DNA from: Vibrio gigantis | GTDB lineage: Bacteria; Pseudomonadota; Gammaproteobacteria; Enterobacterales; Vibrionaceae | Reading direction: 5' to 3' | Length of the DNA: 64,000 bases | Assembly: GCF_024347515.1 (NCBI RefSeq) | Contig: NZ_AP025493.1 | Coordinates: 1,954,506-2,018,505 of the forward strand | Program-made: the position numbers and the translations under genes | Notes under the pieces: model-generated | The model's database searches: none | Seen by the model: the letters and a program-made list of their open reading frames with translations, nothing else | Told to the model about the DNA's origin: nothing | In this document: positions 26,243 to 35,536 of the stretch, piece by piece | Layout of the letters: every line of letters begins with the position of its first letter | Position numbering within the stretch: the stretch's first letter is position 1

Positions 26243-28825
26243 TTACGAAACTTCCGTGACTTCGATTTGGTCTGCTTTAGTCAGCTTTTCATCGCGTTTT
26301 GCATTCGAAGAATCACTCAAGCTCGGCTTAGGAAAACGTTGCTCTCGCTCTTTGATGAATGACAGGCTGGTGTCCATTTCTTCACTGTTGATGTAGTGCT
26401 GGAATCGCTTCATCTTTTCTGGGTTTTCAATGGTGGTTTTCCATTCACACTGGTATTTCTCGATGTTGAGTGCGATGTCCGCTTCGAGTTCTTCAGCAAC
26501 ATTTAGCTTGTCTTCAATCACGACTTGCTTGAGGTATTCAATGCCGCCTTCAAGGTTCTCCATCCATACCGATGTACGTTGTAGGCGGTCCGCGGTCCGT
26601 GTGTAGAACATCAAAACGCGGTCGATGTATTGAAGCAGTGTGGTTTCGTCCAAATCAGTGGCGAATAGGTCTGCATGGCGAGGGCGCATACCGCCGTTGC
26701 CACAGATGTAGAGGTTCCAACCTTTGTCTGTTGCGATAACACCAATGTCTTTCGATTGCGCTTCTGCACATTCACGAGTACAGCCAGAAACCGCAAACTT
26801 GATCTTGTGTGGCGAGCGTAAGCCTTTGTAGCGGTTCTCAAGTCGAATCGCTAACCCAACACTGTCGTCGACACCGTATCGGCACCAAGTGCTACCAACA
26901 CATGATTTTACGGTACGAACCGATTTACCGTAGGCGTGGCCAGTTTCAAAACCTGCATCGATTAGCTTTTTCCAGATGATGGGCAGCTCGTTAAGTTGTG
27001 CGCCAAACAAGTCGACACGTTGACCGCCTGTGATTTTGGTATATAGGTCGAACTCTTTAGCGACTTCACCAAGCACGATTAGCTTATCTGGTGTGATTTC
27101 ACCGCCAGCAATACGTGGTACCACAGAGTAGGTGCCATCTTTTTGCATGTTGCCGAGATAGATGTCATTGGTGTCTTGCAGTTCGATGTGTTGATCTTCG
27201 AGGATGTAATCGTTCCAGTAAGAAGCCAAAATTGAACCGACTGCTGGCTTACATACGGTACAACCTAGTCCGTTTCCGTGAGAATCTAACAGCTCATCAA
27301 AGGTCTTAATTTTGTTGACGCGGATGATGTCAGTGAGTTCTTGGCGAGAATAAGCAAAGTGCTCACAAATATCGTTAGAGACTTCAACACCTAGGTTACT
27401 TAGCTCACTATCCAGAACCTGTTTAGCAAGAGCAGAACAACCGCCACAACCTGTTGAGGCATTGGTGGTTTCTTTCAGTTCTGCCATGGTGGTGCAGCCA
27501 GCAGATACCGCGTCTTTAATGTCACCTTTGGTCACATCAAAACATGAACAAATCACAGCGCTGTCTGGCAGAGCTTCGACACCCATTGCCGAACCTGAAT
27601 CATCCGCCAAGTTAGGTAAAATCAGTACCGATGGGTTCTCTGGCAGTGGCATGTCGTTTTGCTTGATTTGCAGTAGCGAGCCATAGGCTTCTGCGTCACC
27701 CACCAATACAGCACCGACAATCTTTGTACCGTCAGCTGAGATGATCAGGCGCTTATAAACTTGTTTGATTTCATCGTTATAGGTATACGACTGAGCGCCT
27801 TCCGTCTTGCCGTGTACTTCACCAATACTGGCCACATCGACACCAAGCAGTTTGAGTTTGGTACTCATGTCTGCGCCAGTGAATTCAGACTCGTCAGTGC
27901 CGTCAGAGACAATATGCGAAGCCGCGATTTTTGCCATAGAATAACCAGGGGCCACTAAGCCGAAGATCTTGTTGTCCCAAAGCGCACATTCACCAATGGC
28001 GTAGACGTTATCCATGCTGGTCTGACAGTGGTTGTTGATGACAATACCGCCACGTTCGCCAATCTCGACATCAGAGCTTCTTGCTAGCTCATCTTGAGGG
28101 CGAATACCTGCAGAGAATACGATCATGTCGGTTTCTAAATGGGTGCCATCCGCGAAGTTCATGCGGTAGCGAGAGGTTTCGCCTGCGACTATTTCAGATG
28201 TGGCTTTCTCGGTATGAACTTGCACACCAAGGTCTTCAATTTTTCTGCGCAGTAGGGCACCGCCACCGTCATCTAATTGAACGGTCATTAGGCGAGGTGC
28301 GAATTCAACCACATGGGTTTCTAAGCCAAGGTTTTTGACAGCGTTTGCGGCTTCTAAGCCAAGCAGACCACCACCAATGACCACGCCAGATTTGCTGGTT
28401 TTGCTTGAAAGCTCGATGGCGTCTAAGTCTTCGATAGTACGATAAACGTGACAGTGTTCTTGGTCGTTACCGGGAATAGGAGGAACAAAAGGGAAAGAAC
28501 CCGTTGCCAAGATTAGCTTGTCGTAACTTTCAACATGACCACTCTCAGTGATCACTTGTTGATTAGCTGTGTCTAGCTTGGCTACCTTCTGGTTCAACAA
28601 GTAGTTCACGCCGTTGCTCTGGTAATACTCTTCACTGGTTAATGACAAGTCATCAGCGGTTTTACCATTAAAGTAGGCGGTTAGCTGAACACGGTCGTAC
28701 GCTAGCCTTGGCTCTTCGCTAAAAGTAATTACATCAAACTCATCACTCTCTGATTGCAGGATGTTGTCGATAAATTTGTGTCCAACCATGCCGTTACCAA
28801 CAACGACGATTTTCTTCTTGCTCAT
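26243..28825 (-). CDS. nirB: Nitrite reductase (NADH) large subunit
   Basis: 860 residues. The N-terminal FAD/NADH part has VVVGNGMVGHKFIDNIL and GVVIGGGLLGLEAANAV. A BFD-type [2Fe-2S] region follows, with CSCFDVTKGDIKDAV and STGCGGC. The C-terminal siroheme and [4Fe-4S] part holds the ligand cysteines in SCVGSTWCRYG and SGCTRECAEAQSKD. With NirD it reduces nitrite to ammonium using NADH. It is the first gene of the leftward nirBD-transporter-kinase run and is divergent from the nitrate reductase gene. It carries a tail of about 30 extra polar residues at the C terminus. Confidence 0.96.
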   Translation of the reverse strand: MSKKKIVVVGNGMVGHKFIDNILQSESDEFDVITFSEEPRLAYDRVQLTAYFNGKTADDLSLTSEEYYQSNGVNYLLNQKVAKLDTANQQVITESGHVESYDKLILATGSFPFVPPIPGNDQEHCHVYRTIEDLDAIELSSKTSKSGVVIGGGLLGLEAANAVKNLGLETHVVEFAPRLMTVQLDDGGGALLRRKIEDLGVQVHTEKATSEIVAGETSRYRMNFADGTHLETDMIVFSAGIRPQDELARSSDVEIGERGGIVINNHCQTSMDNVYAIGECALWDNKIFGLVAPGYSMAKIAASHIVSDGTDESEFTGADMSTKLKLLGVDVASIGEVHGKTEGAQSYTYNDEIKQVYKRLIISADGTKIVGAVLVGDAEAYGSLLQIKQNDMPLPENPSVLILPNLADDSGSAMGVEALPDSAVICSCFDVTKGDIKDAVSAGCTTMAELKETTNASTGCGGCSALAKQVLDSELSNLGVEVSNDICEHFAYSRQELTDIIRVNKIKTFDELLDSHGNGLGCTVCKPAVGSILASYWNDYILEDQHIELQDTNDIYLGNMQKDGTYSVVPRIAGGEITPDKLIVLGEVAKEFDLYTKITGGQRVDLFGAQLNELPIIWKKLIDAGFETGHAYGKSVRTVKSCVGSTWCRYGVDDSVGLAIRLENRYKGLRSPHKIKFAVSGCTRECAEAQSKDIGVIATDKGWNLYICGNGGMRPRHADLFATDLDETTLLQYIDRVLMFYTRTADRLQRTSVWMENLEGGIEYLKQVVIEDKLNVAEELEADIALNIEKYQCEWKTTIENPEKMKRFQHYINSEEMDTSLSFIKEREQRFPKPSLSDSSNAKRDEKLTKADQIEVTEVS

Positions 28826-29312
28826 AATCCATTCCTTATTCTCGGCTTCATCATTACTAGCATCTAATTTCTAGTCGTTAGCAGGTGAATACCGGGTTGA
28901 GATTCCACTCAATTCATAATCACCAAGAAAAACAAAAATGTTTTTTCTAAGTCTTGGTTTTTAGTGGAGCAAGGAGGATGCCAGATTGTGGTCTGCTCAT
29001 TTAAATAAAAATTAACATATAAAATTCAAAGGTTTAAAAATCCACAGTGGCACGTAATTACCCCTAAAGTGGTATGTTGGGTTTTTGTTAGATTGGCATA
29101 AATGAGCGTTTGTGGTGCAACTTTCTACAAGATGGTGCAAAAATTAAGTTTCCATCTTGATTAAGTTCTGCTGGATTCATTGTTGATATTTCCTTGCTTG
29201 TTAAGTTATTGTTTTATAGGGTTAATTTTTCAAGTTAAACAATTGGTGTTAAGTGGCGTGTTATTTGCTTGGTTCAAGTTATTACAATTATGGATAATTG
29301 AGCGAGAAACGG
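28826..29312. promoter_or_regulatory. Divergent regulatory region nirB / nitrate reductase
   Basis: About 490 bases without a gene separate the two halves of the pathway, so both promoters lie here. On the nirB side, bases 28923-28957 form a hairpin (CCAAGA with TCTTGG, AAAACA with TGTTTT), which would lie in the nirB leader and could be an attenuator-like element. The rest is AT-rich. No certain NtrC, Fnr or sigma-54 site was found. Confidence 0.45.
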
Positions 29313-31880
29313 ATGACCGATTCAAACAGCGGCTGGATAAAATCGACCTGTGCTTATTGCGGTGTGGGGTGTGGAATAGAAGCGAGACCGACATCGCTAG
29401 GAAAACTAGAAGTACGTGGTGATAAAGACCACCCGTCAAATTACGGAAAGCTATGTACTAAAGGGATTGCGCTTGGCGACACCGTCACGCCTTTAGGTCG
29501 TCTTACACAGCCAGCTCATATTCAGAATGACCAAAAACAAGAGCTGGATTGGAACAGTGCAACTCAGTTAGTCGCAGACAAATTCAATCAAACGATCGAA
29601 GAATTTGGAGCCGATTCGGTCGCGTTTTATGTTTCTGGTCAGCTGCTTACTGAAGACTATTATGTTGCCAATAAACTGATGAAAGGCTTCATCGGTAGCG
29701 GCAATATCGACAGTAATTCTCGCCTTTGTATGGCTTCAACTGTGGTTGGGCATAAGCGTGCATTTGGTGCAGACACAGTACCAGTTTGCTATGAAGACCT
29801 CGAGCAAGCAGAAGTGGTCGTCATCACGGGTTCAAACCTCGCTTGGTGTCACCCGGTCCTTTTTCAGCGCCTACGCGCTGCCAAGCAAGCCAACTCAGAA
29901 ATGAAAGTGATCGTCATAGACCCGCGCTACACCGACACCTGTGAAATTGCTGATATACACTTGGCGTTGGAGTCTGGCTCAGACGTGGCGCTGTTCAATG
30001 GTTTGCTAGCCTACTTAGATGACAACGACAAACTCGATGCTGATTACATTGAAAAACACACCCAAGGTTTTACTGAAGCGATACGAACCGCCACAGATTA
30101 CCGTTATACCGAATCAGGTTGGGGCAAAAAAAGCGTTCCTGAACTGACAGGGCTTAGCGAGCAACAACTCGAACAGTTCTACCAGTTATTCGCATCTAAC
30201 GAGAAAGTGCTCACCATCTACTCCCAAGGTGTAAACCAATCTACTCAAGGGTGCGATAAGGTAAACGCCATTATCAACAGCCACTTGGCGACTGGCAAAA
30301 TCGGTAAACCGGGCATGGGACCATTCTCTGTCACAGGCCAACCGAACGCGATGGGTGGGCGTGAAGTAGGCGGCTTAGCCAATACCTTAGCGGCGCACTT
30401 TGAATTTGGTGATCCACAATCACACCAAACCGTGAGCGAATTTTGGCAGACCGACAGCTTAGCCACTCACGCAGGGTTGAAAGCGATCGACCTGTTTGAT
30501 GCCATGAATGAGGGCAAGATAAAAGCCGTGTGGATCATGGCAACCAACCCAGTCGTGAGCTTGCCTGACAGCGAGAAAATCAAAACAGCGTTAGAGAAGT
30601 GTCCGTTTGTGGTGGTGTCGGACTGCATTGCTGATACGGAGACCACACGTTTGGCTGATGTAGTGCTACCCGCGCAAGGGTGGAGTGAAAAGTCCGGCAC
30701 TGTGACTAACTCTGAGCGTCGAATCTCACGTCAGCGCCGTATATTACCAAGCCCAGGAGAAGCCAAACCGGATTGGTGGATCTTAAAAGAAGTCGCGCAG
30801 AAAATGGGATTCAAAGACCAGTTTGACTTCCGCCACGAAGGCGAGATCTTCAAAGAGTATAGCGAGATGACAGCGCTCGGCAATGCAACGGGCAAAGCGC
30901 GTGATTTGTGCTTAATTGGATTAACCAAACTGGATGAAAAAGGCTATGGCGAGCTGACTCCACAGCAGTGGCCAGTACTTGAGTATCAACCAGAGATCAT
31001 TGAGCAGCGCATGTTTACCAATGGCGAGTTCTTTACTGAATCTGGCAAGGCGCAGTTTATTGCGGTTGAACACGATAAGCCGATTGCTGATACCAGTGTC
31101 GAATTTCCGCTCATCATGAACACAGGGCGAATCCGAGATCAATGGCACACCATGAGCCGAACTGGCTTGGCTGCTGGCTTAGGTGAGCATACACCCGAAC
31201 CTTTTGTTGCCATGCACCCAGACACGGTCGCTGCACTTGGTTTAGAAGAGTTTGGTTTAGATGCGTTTAACCACGCGACGATAAACCCAGTGGTGAAAGT
31301 GCGCAGCGCACAAGGCGAGTGCCAAGCGCGCTTAGTGGTAACCAAAGAGATGCGCCGTGAACAGGTGTTTATGCCTATTCACTGGAATGCGCCAACCGCC
31401 AAAGACAGTAAGCCGTGTGACTTGATCTTGCCTCATACCGATGCAGCCTCTGGTCAGCCAGAATTCAAACATACGCCCGTTGTGGTAGAGCCGTGTGGTT
31501 ATCGCAGTGAAGCCGCGTTGGTCAGTGACAAAGTGATGGATTGCAGCGGCTTTGATTATTGGGTTCGCCAAAGAGTGGAGGGCGGTTTTCTGTATCGTAT
31601 CTCTTCATCTAAGAACCCAATGGAGTTGGCGATTCAGCTTGCCAACACCCTTGATGCCTTACCAGAGCCAAACACGGATGCGATTAAATCACTCCATTAC
31701 CACGGCAATAAATCGTTCAAGAATTACGGTTCTGCCAAGCTGGATCAATTTGGTGTGAAGCAAGCGTTCGTAGTGAACAGTAAGCTCGACCATGAAAGCA
31801 TAGATTGGCTGGTGGCATGCCTAACCCGAGAAGCCGATGAAGAGTTTGAAGCCGAGTTTTTGAGTACATTGGCGAAGTAG
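29313..31880 (+). CDS. nasA: Assimilatory nitrate reductase catalytic subunit (molybdopterin)
   Basis: About 855 residues from the ATG at 29313; a TTG 15 bases earlier is possible. The N-terminal [4Fe-4S] ligands are in CAYCGVGCG, with the last cysteine in KLCTKG. The bis-MGD-binding body follows, with the motifs GSNLAWCHPVLFQRL and GQPNAMGGREVGG, and the pocket cysteine in SRLCMAS. The C-terminal dinucleotide-binding domain contains NTGRIRDQWHTMSRTG. It reduces nitrate to nitrite in the cytosol for the NirBD enzyme. It lacks a C-terminal BFD [2Fe-2S] extension, and no separate electron-transfer subunit gene is adjacent, so its electron donor must be encoded elsewhere. Confidence 0.93.
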   Translation: MTDSNSGWIKSTCAYCGVGCGIEARPTSLGKLEVRGDKDHPSNYGKLCTKGIALGDTVTPLGRLTQPAHIQNDQKQELDWNSATQLVADKFNQTIEEFGADSVAFYVSGQLLTEDYYVANKLMKGFIGSGNIDSNSRLCMASTVVGHKRAFGADTVPVCYEDLEQAEVVVITGSNLAWCHPVLFQRLRAAKQANSEMKVIVIDPRYTDTCEIADIHLALESGSDVALFNGLLAYLDDNDKLDADYIEKHTQGFTEAIRTATDYRYTESGWGKKSVPELTGLSEQQLEQFYQLFASNEKVLTIYSQGVNQSTQGCDKVNAIINSHLATGKIGKPGMGPFSVTGQPNAMGGREVGGLANTLAAHFEFGDPQSHQTVSEFWQTDSLATHAGLKAIDLFDAMNEGKIKAVWIMATNPVVSLPDSEKIKTALEKCPFVVVSDCIADTETTRLADVVLPAQGWSEKSGTVTNSERRISRQRRILPSPGEAKPDWWILKEVAQKMGFKDQFDFRHEGEIFKEYSEMTALGNATGKARDLCLIGLTKLDEKGYGELTPQQWPVLEYQPEIIEQRMFTNGEFFTESGKAQFIAVEHDKPIADTSVEFPLIMNTGRIRDQWHTMSRTGLAAGLGEHTPEPFVAMHPDTVAALGLEEFGLDAFNHATINPVVKVRSAQGECQARLVVTKEMRREQVFMPIHWNAPTAKDSKPCDLILPHTDAASGQPEFKHTPVVVEPCGYRSEAALVSDKVMDCSGFDYWVRQRVEGGFLYRISSSKNPMELAIQLANTLDALPEPNTDAIKSLHYHGNKSFKNYGSAKLDQFGVKQAFVVNSKLDHESIDWLVACLTREADEEFEAEFLSTLAK

Positions 31881-31915
31881 CTGACTACCTCTAACCTATT
31901 CATACTTAAAGTTAA

Positions 31916-31947
31916 GCGCCGACAATTACGTCGGCGTTTTTGTTTTT
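31916..31947 (+). terminator. Terminator after nitrate reductase gene
   Basis: CGCCGAC pairs with GTCGGCG around AATTAC, followed by TTTTTGTTTTT. Confidence 0.92.
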
Positions 31948-32041
31948 AAGTATGCAATACCGATTGATTAAATAACAAGTTTCACATATCATTTTACGAA
32001 TTGGTATGGTGTTCCATAATTTTCTAGGTAGAGGTAAATTG

Positions 32042-32638
32042 ATGTCTAAATTGGCCATTTCTAAATTCTTTGAACAAAAACTGGAGGCTCCGCTTCACAA
32101 CACCGTGTGGTCTTGGGGAAGTGAGAACGCCAAAGGGATTTACCTACGCGCATGGAACCGCACTAAAATCGGTGAGAAGTTTGATATTGCCAACAGTGGT
32201 ATGGAAACAGACAACGATGGAAGAACTCGAGCGGGTGGTGTAGAGCGTGCAAAACACGTTAAAGCCATTGCCCAAGGGAAGCCTGGCTACATTGTTGCCA
32301 TTGACGGAGAGGTTGATGATGAAGGCAAGTTGCATATTAAAGATTACAACGACAAAGCCGTATTTCGCATTTTATCGCTAACAGTGAACGAGCAGGGCAA
32401 AACGCTGGCCGAAGTTGATTATGATAACCCGATACTCATTGAAGCGATTGGCGAAGAGACCGACGTAGCCGCGATTATGGAAAGCCTAGAAGACAAACCC
32501 AAAGCGCTTGCCACATTAGCCAAGGCCGAAAAGCTCGGTTGGCAAATAACAGGCATGAACGACCAAGGCGTAACCATTCTACTCAAAGGCAAGAAAACTG
32601 GCCTTATCTCATACACTGGCGAATTCAGCGCTGCTTAG
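32042..32638 (+). CDS. Conserved-type protein of unknown function, 198 residues
   Basis: The ATG at 32042 has AGAGG upstream; an ATG at 32006 is less likely. The product is soluble, acidic and without signal or membrane segments. It has a mixed alpha/beta pattern and no recognisable enzyme motif. The coding style is like the core genes to its left. A 38-residue zinc-ribbon gene follows after 8 bases, so the two may form a small operon. It stands at the boundary between core genes and the cassette array. Confidence 0.7.
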   Translation: MSKLAISKFFEQKLEAPLHNTVWSWGSENAKGIYLRAWNRTKIGEKFDIANSGMETDNDGRTRAGGVERAKHVKAIAQGKPGYIVAIDGEVDDEGKLHIKDYNDKAVFRILSLTVNEQGKTLAEVDYDNPILIEAIGEETDVAAIMESLEDKPKALATLAKAEKLGWQITGMNDQGVTILLKGKKTGLISYTGEFSAA

Positions 32639-32646
32639 GAGTGACC

Positions 32647-32763
32647 ATGTATAACCAAGGCGACCTGTGCCCACACTGTGGCTTAATCATCATGCTACCC
32701 ACAGATCTAGAACCAAAATGCCTAGGCTGCGGCGAAGACATCAACCAAGAAGATGACGACTAA
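32647..32763 (+). CDS. Small zinc-ribbon-like protein, 38 residues
   Basis: The frame starts at an ATG 8 bases after the previous stop, with TAGGAGTG as ribosome site. The product has two Cys pairs, CPHC and CLGC, 18 residues apart, and an acidic tail (NQEDDD). The paired cysteines predict a single zinc-binding ribbon. Function unknown; it may act with the protein encoded just upstream. It is the last gene before the cassette array. Confidence 0.6.
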   Translation: MYNQGDLCPHCGLIIMLPTDLEPKCLGCGEDINQEDDD

Positions 32764-33017
32764 CTCACACATTGAGTCACTTTCTACATTTTGCCGAAAC
32801 TATATGGAAAATTTCTGCTTTTTGTCATGTTTGATAAAGAAGCTAGCTGGTAAGGTGCTGTTATTAAATGGGTTATTAGACAGAGTCAGAACATTTCAGA
32901 TTACTAGACAGAATTGTTTCATGGACAAAATGCAGAATTATTCTGTCTAATATAGCTGTTAGTTTGCAATAGTAGAAAAGCGTTTTTGGTCAAAGAGCCT
33001 ACTTCAGTGTTTGTGCT

Positions 33018-33197
33018 TTACACCTGTTCGTTTTCTGATCTCACGAACTTTCCGGTGGCACTATATGTGAAGTATTTATGGCAGGTTAGTCTATTACTGG
33101 TTCTAACTGTTTCGTAATGGTTCTTTTGCGCGGCTTCTTTTTCTTGGTGGCTAATTCGCAAGATGGTGGCATTTTTACACCTGGTTGTCAGGTTCAT
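33018..33197 (-). CDS. Small unknown cassette protein on the reverse strand
   Basis: The frame gives 59 residues from the ATG at 33197, which has AAGGA 8 bases upstream. The product is basic in its first two thirds (RCKNATILRISHQEK) and has no signal or membrane segment. It reads against the direction of the attC sites, which is unusual for integron cassettes unless the gene carries its own promoter. No family recognised. It may be a chance frame. Confidence 0.35.
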   Translation of the reverse strand: MNLTTRCKNATILRISHQEKEAAQKNHYETVRTSNRLTCHKYFTYSATGKFVRSENEQV

Positions 33198-33389
33198 CGA
33201 ACGCATCCTTTGTCAGCTAAAGTGCTTCAAACTGTGATGGCTTGTTGTATGTCGCTTCTTAGCCAAGTGCATTTTTCTGGTTGGGTTTGAGTTTGGTAGT
33301 TTTCAGTTTTACATTGGTGTTCAAAGCCAGTAGTTTTGTAACTAATTCAGCATCTTGGCGCTAAACTTTAGTTACATCGCGCAGCAATC

Positions 33390-33504
33390 TAACAAATTGT
33401 TCAAGAGGGATTCGCAACGCGTGGCATTTTTACTATGCGTTAGGTTTGGTGGTTAAGGTGGTTGCAGCACCTTCAGTACTGCATTGCTCACCCCTTAACA
33501 AGGC
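33390..33504 (+). repeat. attC site 1, split by IS copy 1
   Basis: Starts TAACAAATTG, contains CGCGTGGCATTTTT, and reaches TTAACAAGGC, where the insertion sequence begins. The missing right core GTTAG resumes at 34868 after the element. Confidence 0.8.
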
Positions 33505-33772
33505 TACATGGATTCCCCCCAGGTTGTCAAACATCCGCTAAACTTATGTTGATTGGTTTTGGACTGCCGCTCTACATTCGGCCTACTTATCGACGATTCG
33601 CATACGTCGTGGCCCTGATGACTTTGCGCGACTGCGGTGCCTTATTCGTTAGATGACATCTAGTGTGTCCGCCGCATTAACAGGCTCTCCGCAAGTGGTC
33701 TTAACCTATCTCCATCATTAGCGTCTGCAATGACCCGGTGGGTTTAACTCTTTATGCTGCTTAGGTTTTTAC
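33505..33772 (-). ncRNA. Putative guide (seek/bridge) RNA region, IS copy 1
   Basis: This is the non-coding 268 bases downstream of the transposase, the place where IS1111-group elements encode their guide RNA. It contains ATTCGTTAG at 33644-33652, identical to the right IS/attC junction at 34864-34872. It also contains TTAACAGGCT at 33677-33686, close to the left attC flank (TTAACA-GGC). A hairpin at 33753-33784 (TATGCTGCTTA/TAAGCAGCATA) overlaps the transposase stop. Prediction by position and matches only. Confidence 0.45.
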
Positions 33773-34798
33773 TTAAGCAGCATAGTTTTCGTATTCGGTT
33801 TGATTGTGTAAAAGCGACCATATAATTCGTGCGTTCTTCGCGGCAAGTGCCACTATTGCTCGGTTCATTCCTCTGCGCTCCAGGACGCCTCGACACCACT
33901 GACTTAACTTATCTTGCTTGTCGCCAAGGTTGGCAATCACGGTCCTTGCTCCGTGAACTAATAGTGTTCGTAAGTATTTGTCGCCGTGTTTAGTTATCCG
34001 GCCTAAGCGAGGTTTCCCTCCTGTCGAATATTGCTTTGGTACTAAGCCTAGCCAAGCAGAGAAATCGCGACTTTTATCAAATTGAGAACCATTACCTATC
34101 GAAGCGAGTATCGCAGTAGCGGTTTGCGGTCCAATGCCACGAACCTTCATCACTCGTTGAACATTAGCGCTGACCTTAGCAAAAGAATCGAAGACTTGTT
34201 CAGTATCTGCGATACGTTGATTCAATTCTCCAAGGTGTTGGTAAGCATCGGCAATTACTGTTCTTGCGAGGTGTGGCAGTTCATTTTCTGCATCTTCGAG
34301 CATTAAGGGAACCTGTTTCATCAATGAAGAGCGACCAACAGGAATGATTAATCCGAATTCAGAAAGCAGGGCACGCATGCGATTCATAAGCGCGGTGCGT
34401 TCACGAACCCAATGCTCTCTCATTCTATGTACCGATAGGATGGCTTGTTGCTCGGGGGATTTTACGGGTACAAAGCGAGTTGATGGACGCTGAACAGCTT
34501 CGCATATGGCAACAGCATCATTAAGGTCATTCTTTCCCTTAGTTCGATAAGGAACTACGTATTTAACGGCCATAATACGGGCGTCATGCCCCAGTTTATT
34601 GAGTGTTCTTGCCCAATAATGTGCACCACCACACGCTTCGACGCCTATACGCATGAGTGGCATATTTGCTATTGTAGTCAGTAGTTTAGAGCGGGTTACT
34701 GACTTATGAAGTATGACCTTACCATTTTGGTCTACGGCATGAAGACTGAAGTGGTTTTTAGCTAGGTCGATACCGCAGAAATAAGAATAATCAGACAT
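33773..34798 (-). CDS. IS110-family transposase, copy 1
   Basis: 341 residues from the ATG at 34798, which has a strong GGAGG 4 bases upstream. The N-terminal RuvC-like DEDD domain shows D11 (CGIDLAKN), E54 (GVEACGG), and D91 and D94 (KGKNDLNDA). The C-terminal Transposase_20 domain has VRGIGPQTATAIL and the serine-bearing STGGKPRLGRITKHGDKYLR. It catalyses site-specific insertion guided by an element-encoded RNA in this family. The reading direction is opposite to the cassette genes, as in the other two copies; the three proteins are identical. Confidence 0.95.
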   Translation of the reverse strand: MSDYSYFCGIDLAKNHFSLHAVDQNGKVILHKSVTRSKLLTTIANMPLMRIGVEACGGAHYWARTLNKLGHDARIMAVKYVVPYRTKGKNDLNDAVAICEAVQRPSTRFVPVKSPEQQAILSVHRMREHWVRERTALMNRMRALLSEFGLIIPVGRSSLMKQVPLMLEDAENELPHLARTVIADAYQHLGELNQRIADTEQVFDSFAKVSANVQRVMKVRGIGPQTATAILASIGNGSQFDKSRDFSAWLGLVPKQYSTGGKPRLGRITKHGDKYLRTLLVHGARTVIANLGDKQDKLSQWCRGVLERRGMNRAIVALAAKNARIIWSLLHNQTEYENYAA

Positions 34799-34976
34799 GG
34801 TGCCTCCGATGCATTTAAGTACCACATAAGTGTGGCAGATCCTCGGTAGGGGGAATCCATGTCATTCGTTAGCTGCCTCAACGGCAAACCTCACGTTTAT
34901 TCATGAAGTGACTCATGTGCCGATTATGCTTTAAAATGCACATGTTTTTACTTATTTGTTTATTTGGAGATAGTTC

Positions 34977-35531
34977 TTGGAATTGGATACTGCAACAATG
35001 GTCTCAATTGGCTCTGCCGTGGTGGCTGCGCTAGCGTTACTTTGGGCTATGTATACACACTTCAGTACTCGTAAGGTCGCAAAATTAACTTATGAGGTAT
35101 CGCAACTTTCAGATTTTGGTGTGCCTGAATCTTTCATCTCTGATATGCCTCATTCTCCAGTAGCTATTACAGTCACAAGTCGTGGTAATAAGGGTACAGA
35201 CAATATTATCCTGCGACTGAAAACAACTGCGCCAATTGAAAACTTCGAAGTATTTCCTACTTCTATGGCAGTGATACACAACGAAAACGAGTTGAGCATT
35301 GAATCGGCAAGGTTGAACCCTTCTCAAGAAATAAAGCTGTTTATTCGGTGTGCGGGCTCTCCAGTTGAAGATCAAATCCAAGATTTAGATCTAACACACT
35401 CAGAGGGGGCAGGGGTAAATGAAGGCACCATTCAGTCACTCTCATTCTCGTTTATGGGGATAGAAATAGACTACAACCCAGTGACCTTGACTACATCGAT
35501 TGTAAGGTTGGGTCCATTTAGCTTTCGGTAG
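34977..35531 (+). CDS. Membrane-anchored cassette protein of unknown function
   Basis: 184 residues starting at TTG with GGAG 7 bases upstream. A single hydrophobic helix (about 9-26, IGSAVVAALALLWAMY) is followed by a basic stop-transfer stretch and a beta-rich domain of about 130 residues. No catalytic motif was recognised. The first attC ends about 105 bases upstream, with the insertion sequence between, and attC 2 follows after 5 bases, so this is the cargo of cassette 2. Layout resembles the 226-residue protein at 40499, with one helix and then a globular beta-rich domain. Confidence 0.65.
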   Translation: MELDTATMVSIGSAVVAALALLWAMYTHFSTRKVAKLTYEVSQLSDFGVPESFISDMPHSPVAITVTSRGNKGTDNIILRLKTTAPIENFEVFPTSMAVIHNENELSIESARLNPSQEIKLFIRCAGSPVEDQIQDLDLTHSEGAGVNEGTIQSLSFSFMGIEIDYNPVTLTTSIVRLGPFSFR

Positions 35532-35536
35532 GCAGC

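Larger units (their letters stand above)
33505..34867 (-). mobile_element. IS110-family (IS1111-group) element, copy 1
   Basis: 1363 bp. The subterminal perfect 14-bp inverted repeat is ACATGGATTCCCCC at 33506-33519, with its complement at 34849-34862. The left end has 1 extra base and the right end 5 (CATTC). The junctions are GGC on the left and GTTAG on the right, the inner edge of an attC right core, with no target duplication. Subterminal repeats and attC targeting define the IS1111-attC set of the IS110 family. Ends may shift by 1 base because a C is shared. Copies 2 and 3 look the same along their whole length. Confidence 0.92.

Noticed and set aside
29043..29075. Possible sigma-54 promoter before the nitrate reductase gene (TGGCACG with a T-rich -12)
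   Set aside because: The -24 part fits, but the -12 GC is missing at the right spacing, so the site is not convincing.
32764..33389. An attI site or integrase remnant at the left edge of the array
   Set aside because: No tyrosine-recombinase motifs or attI-like core were found in any frame; the stretch holds only AT-rich sequence and one small reverse frame.
33462..33656. + strand frame running from attC 1 into the IS left end
   Set aside because: It spans an attC/IS junction; a similar chimeric frame appears at 39046, as expected from shared IS sequence.
34082..34306. 74-codon + strand frame inside each IS1111-type copy
   Set aside because: Antisense to the transposase and lacks a ribosome site; it repeats three times only because the element does.
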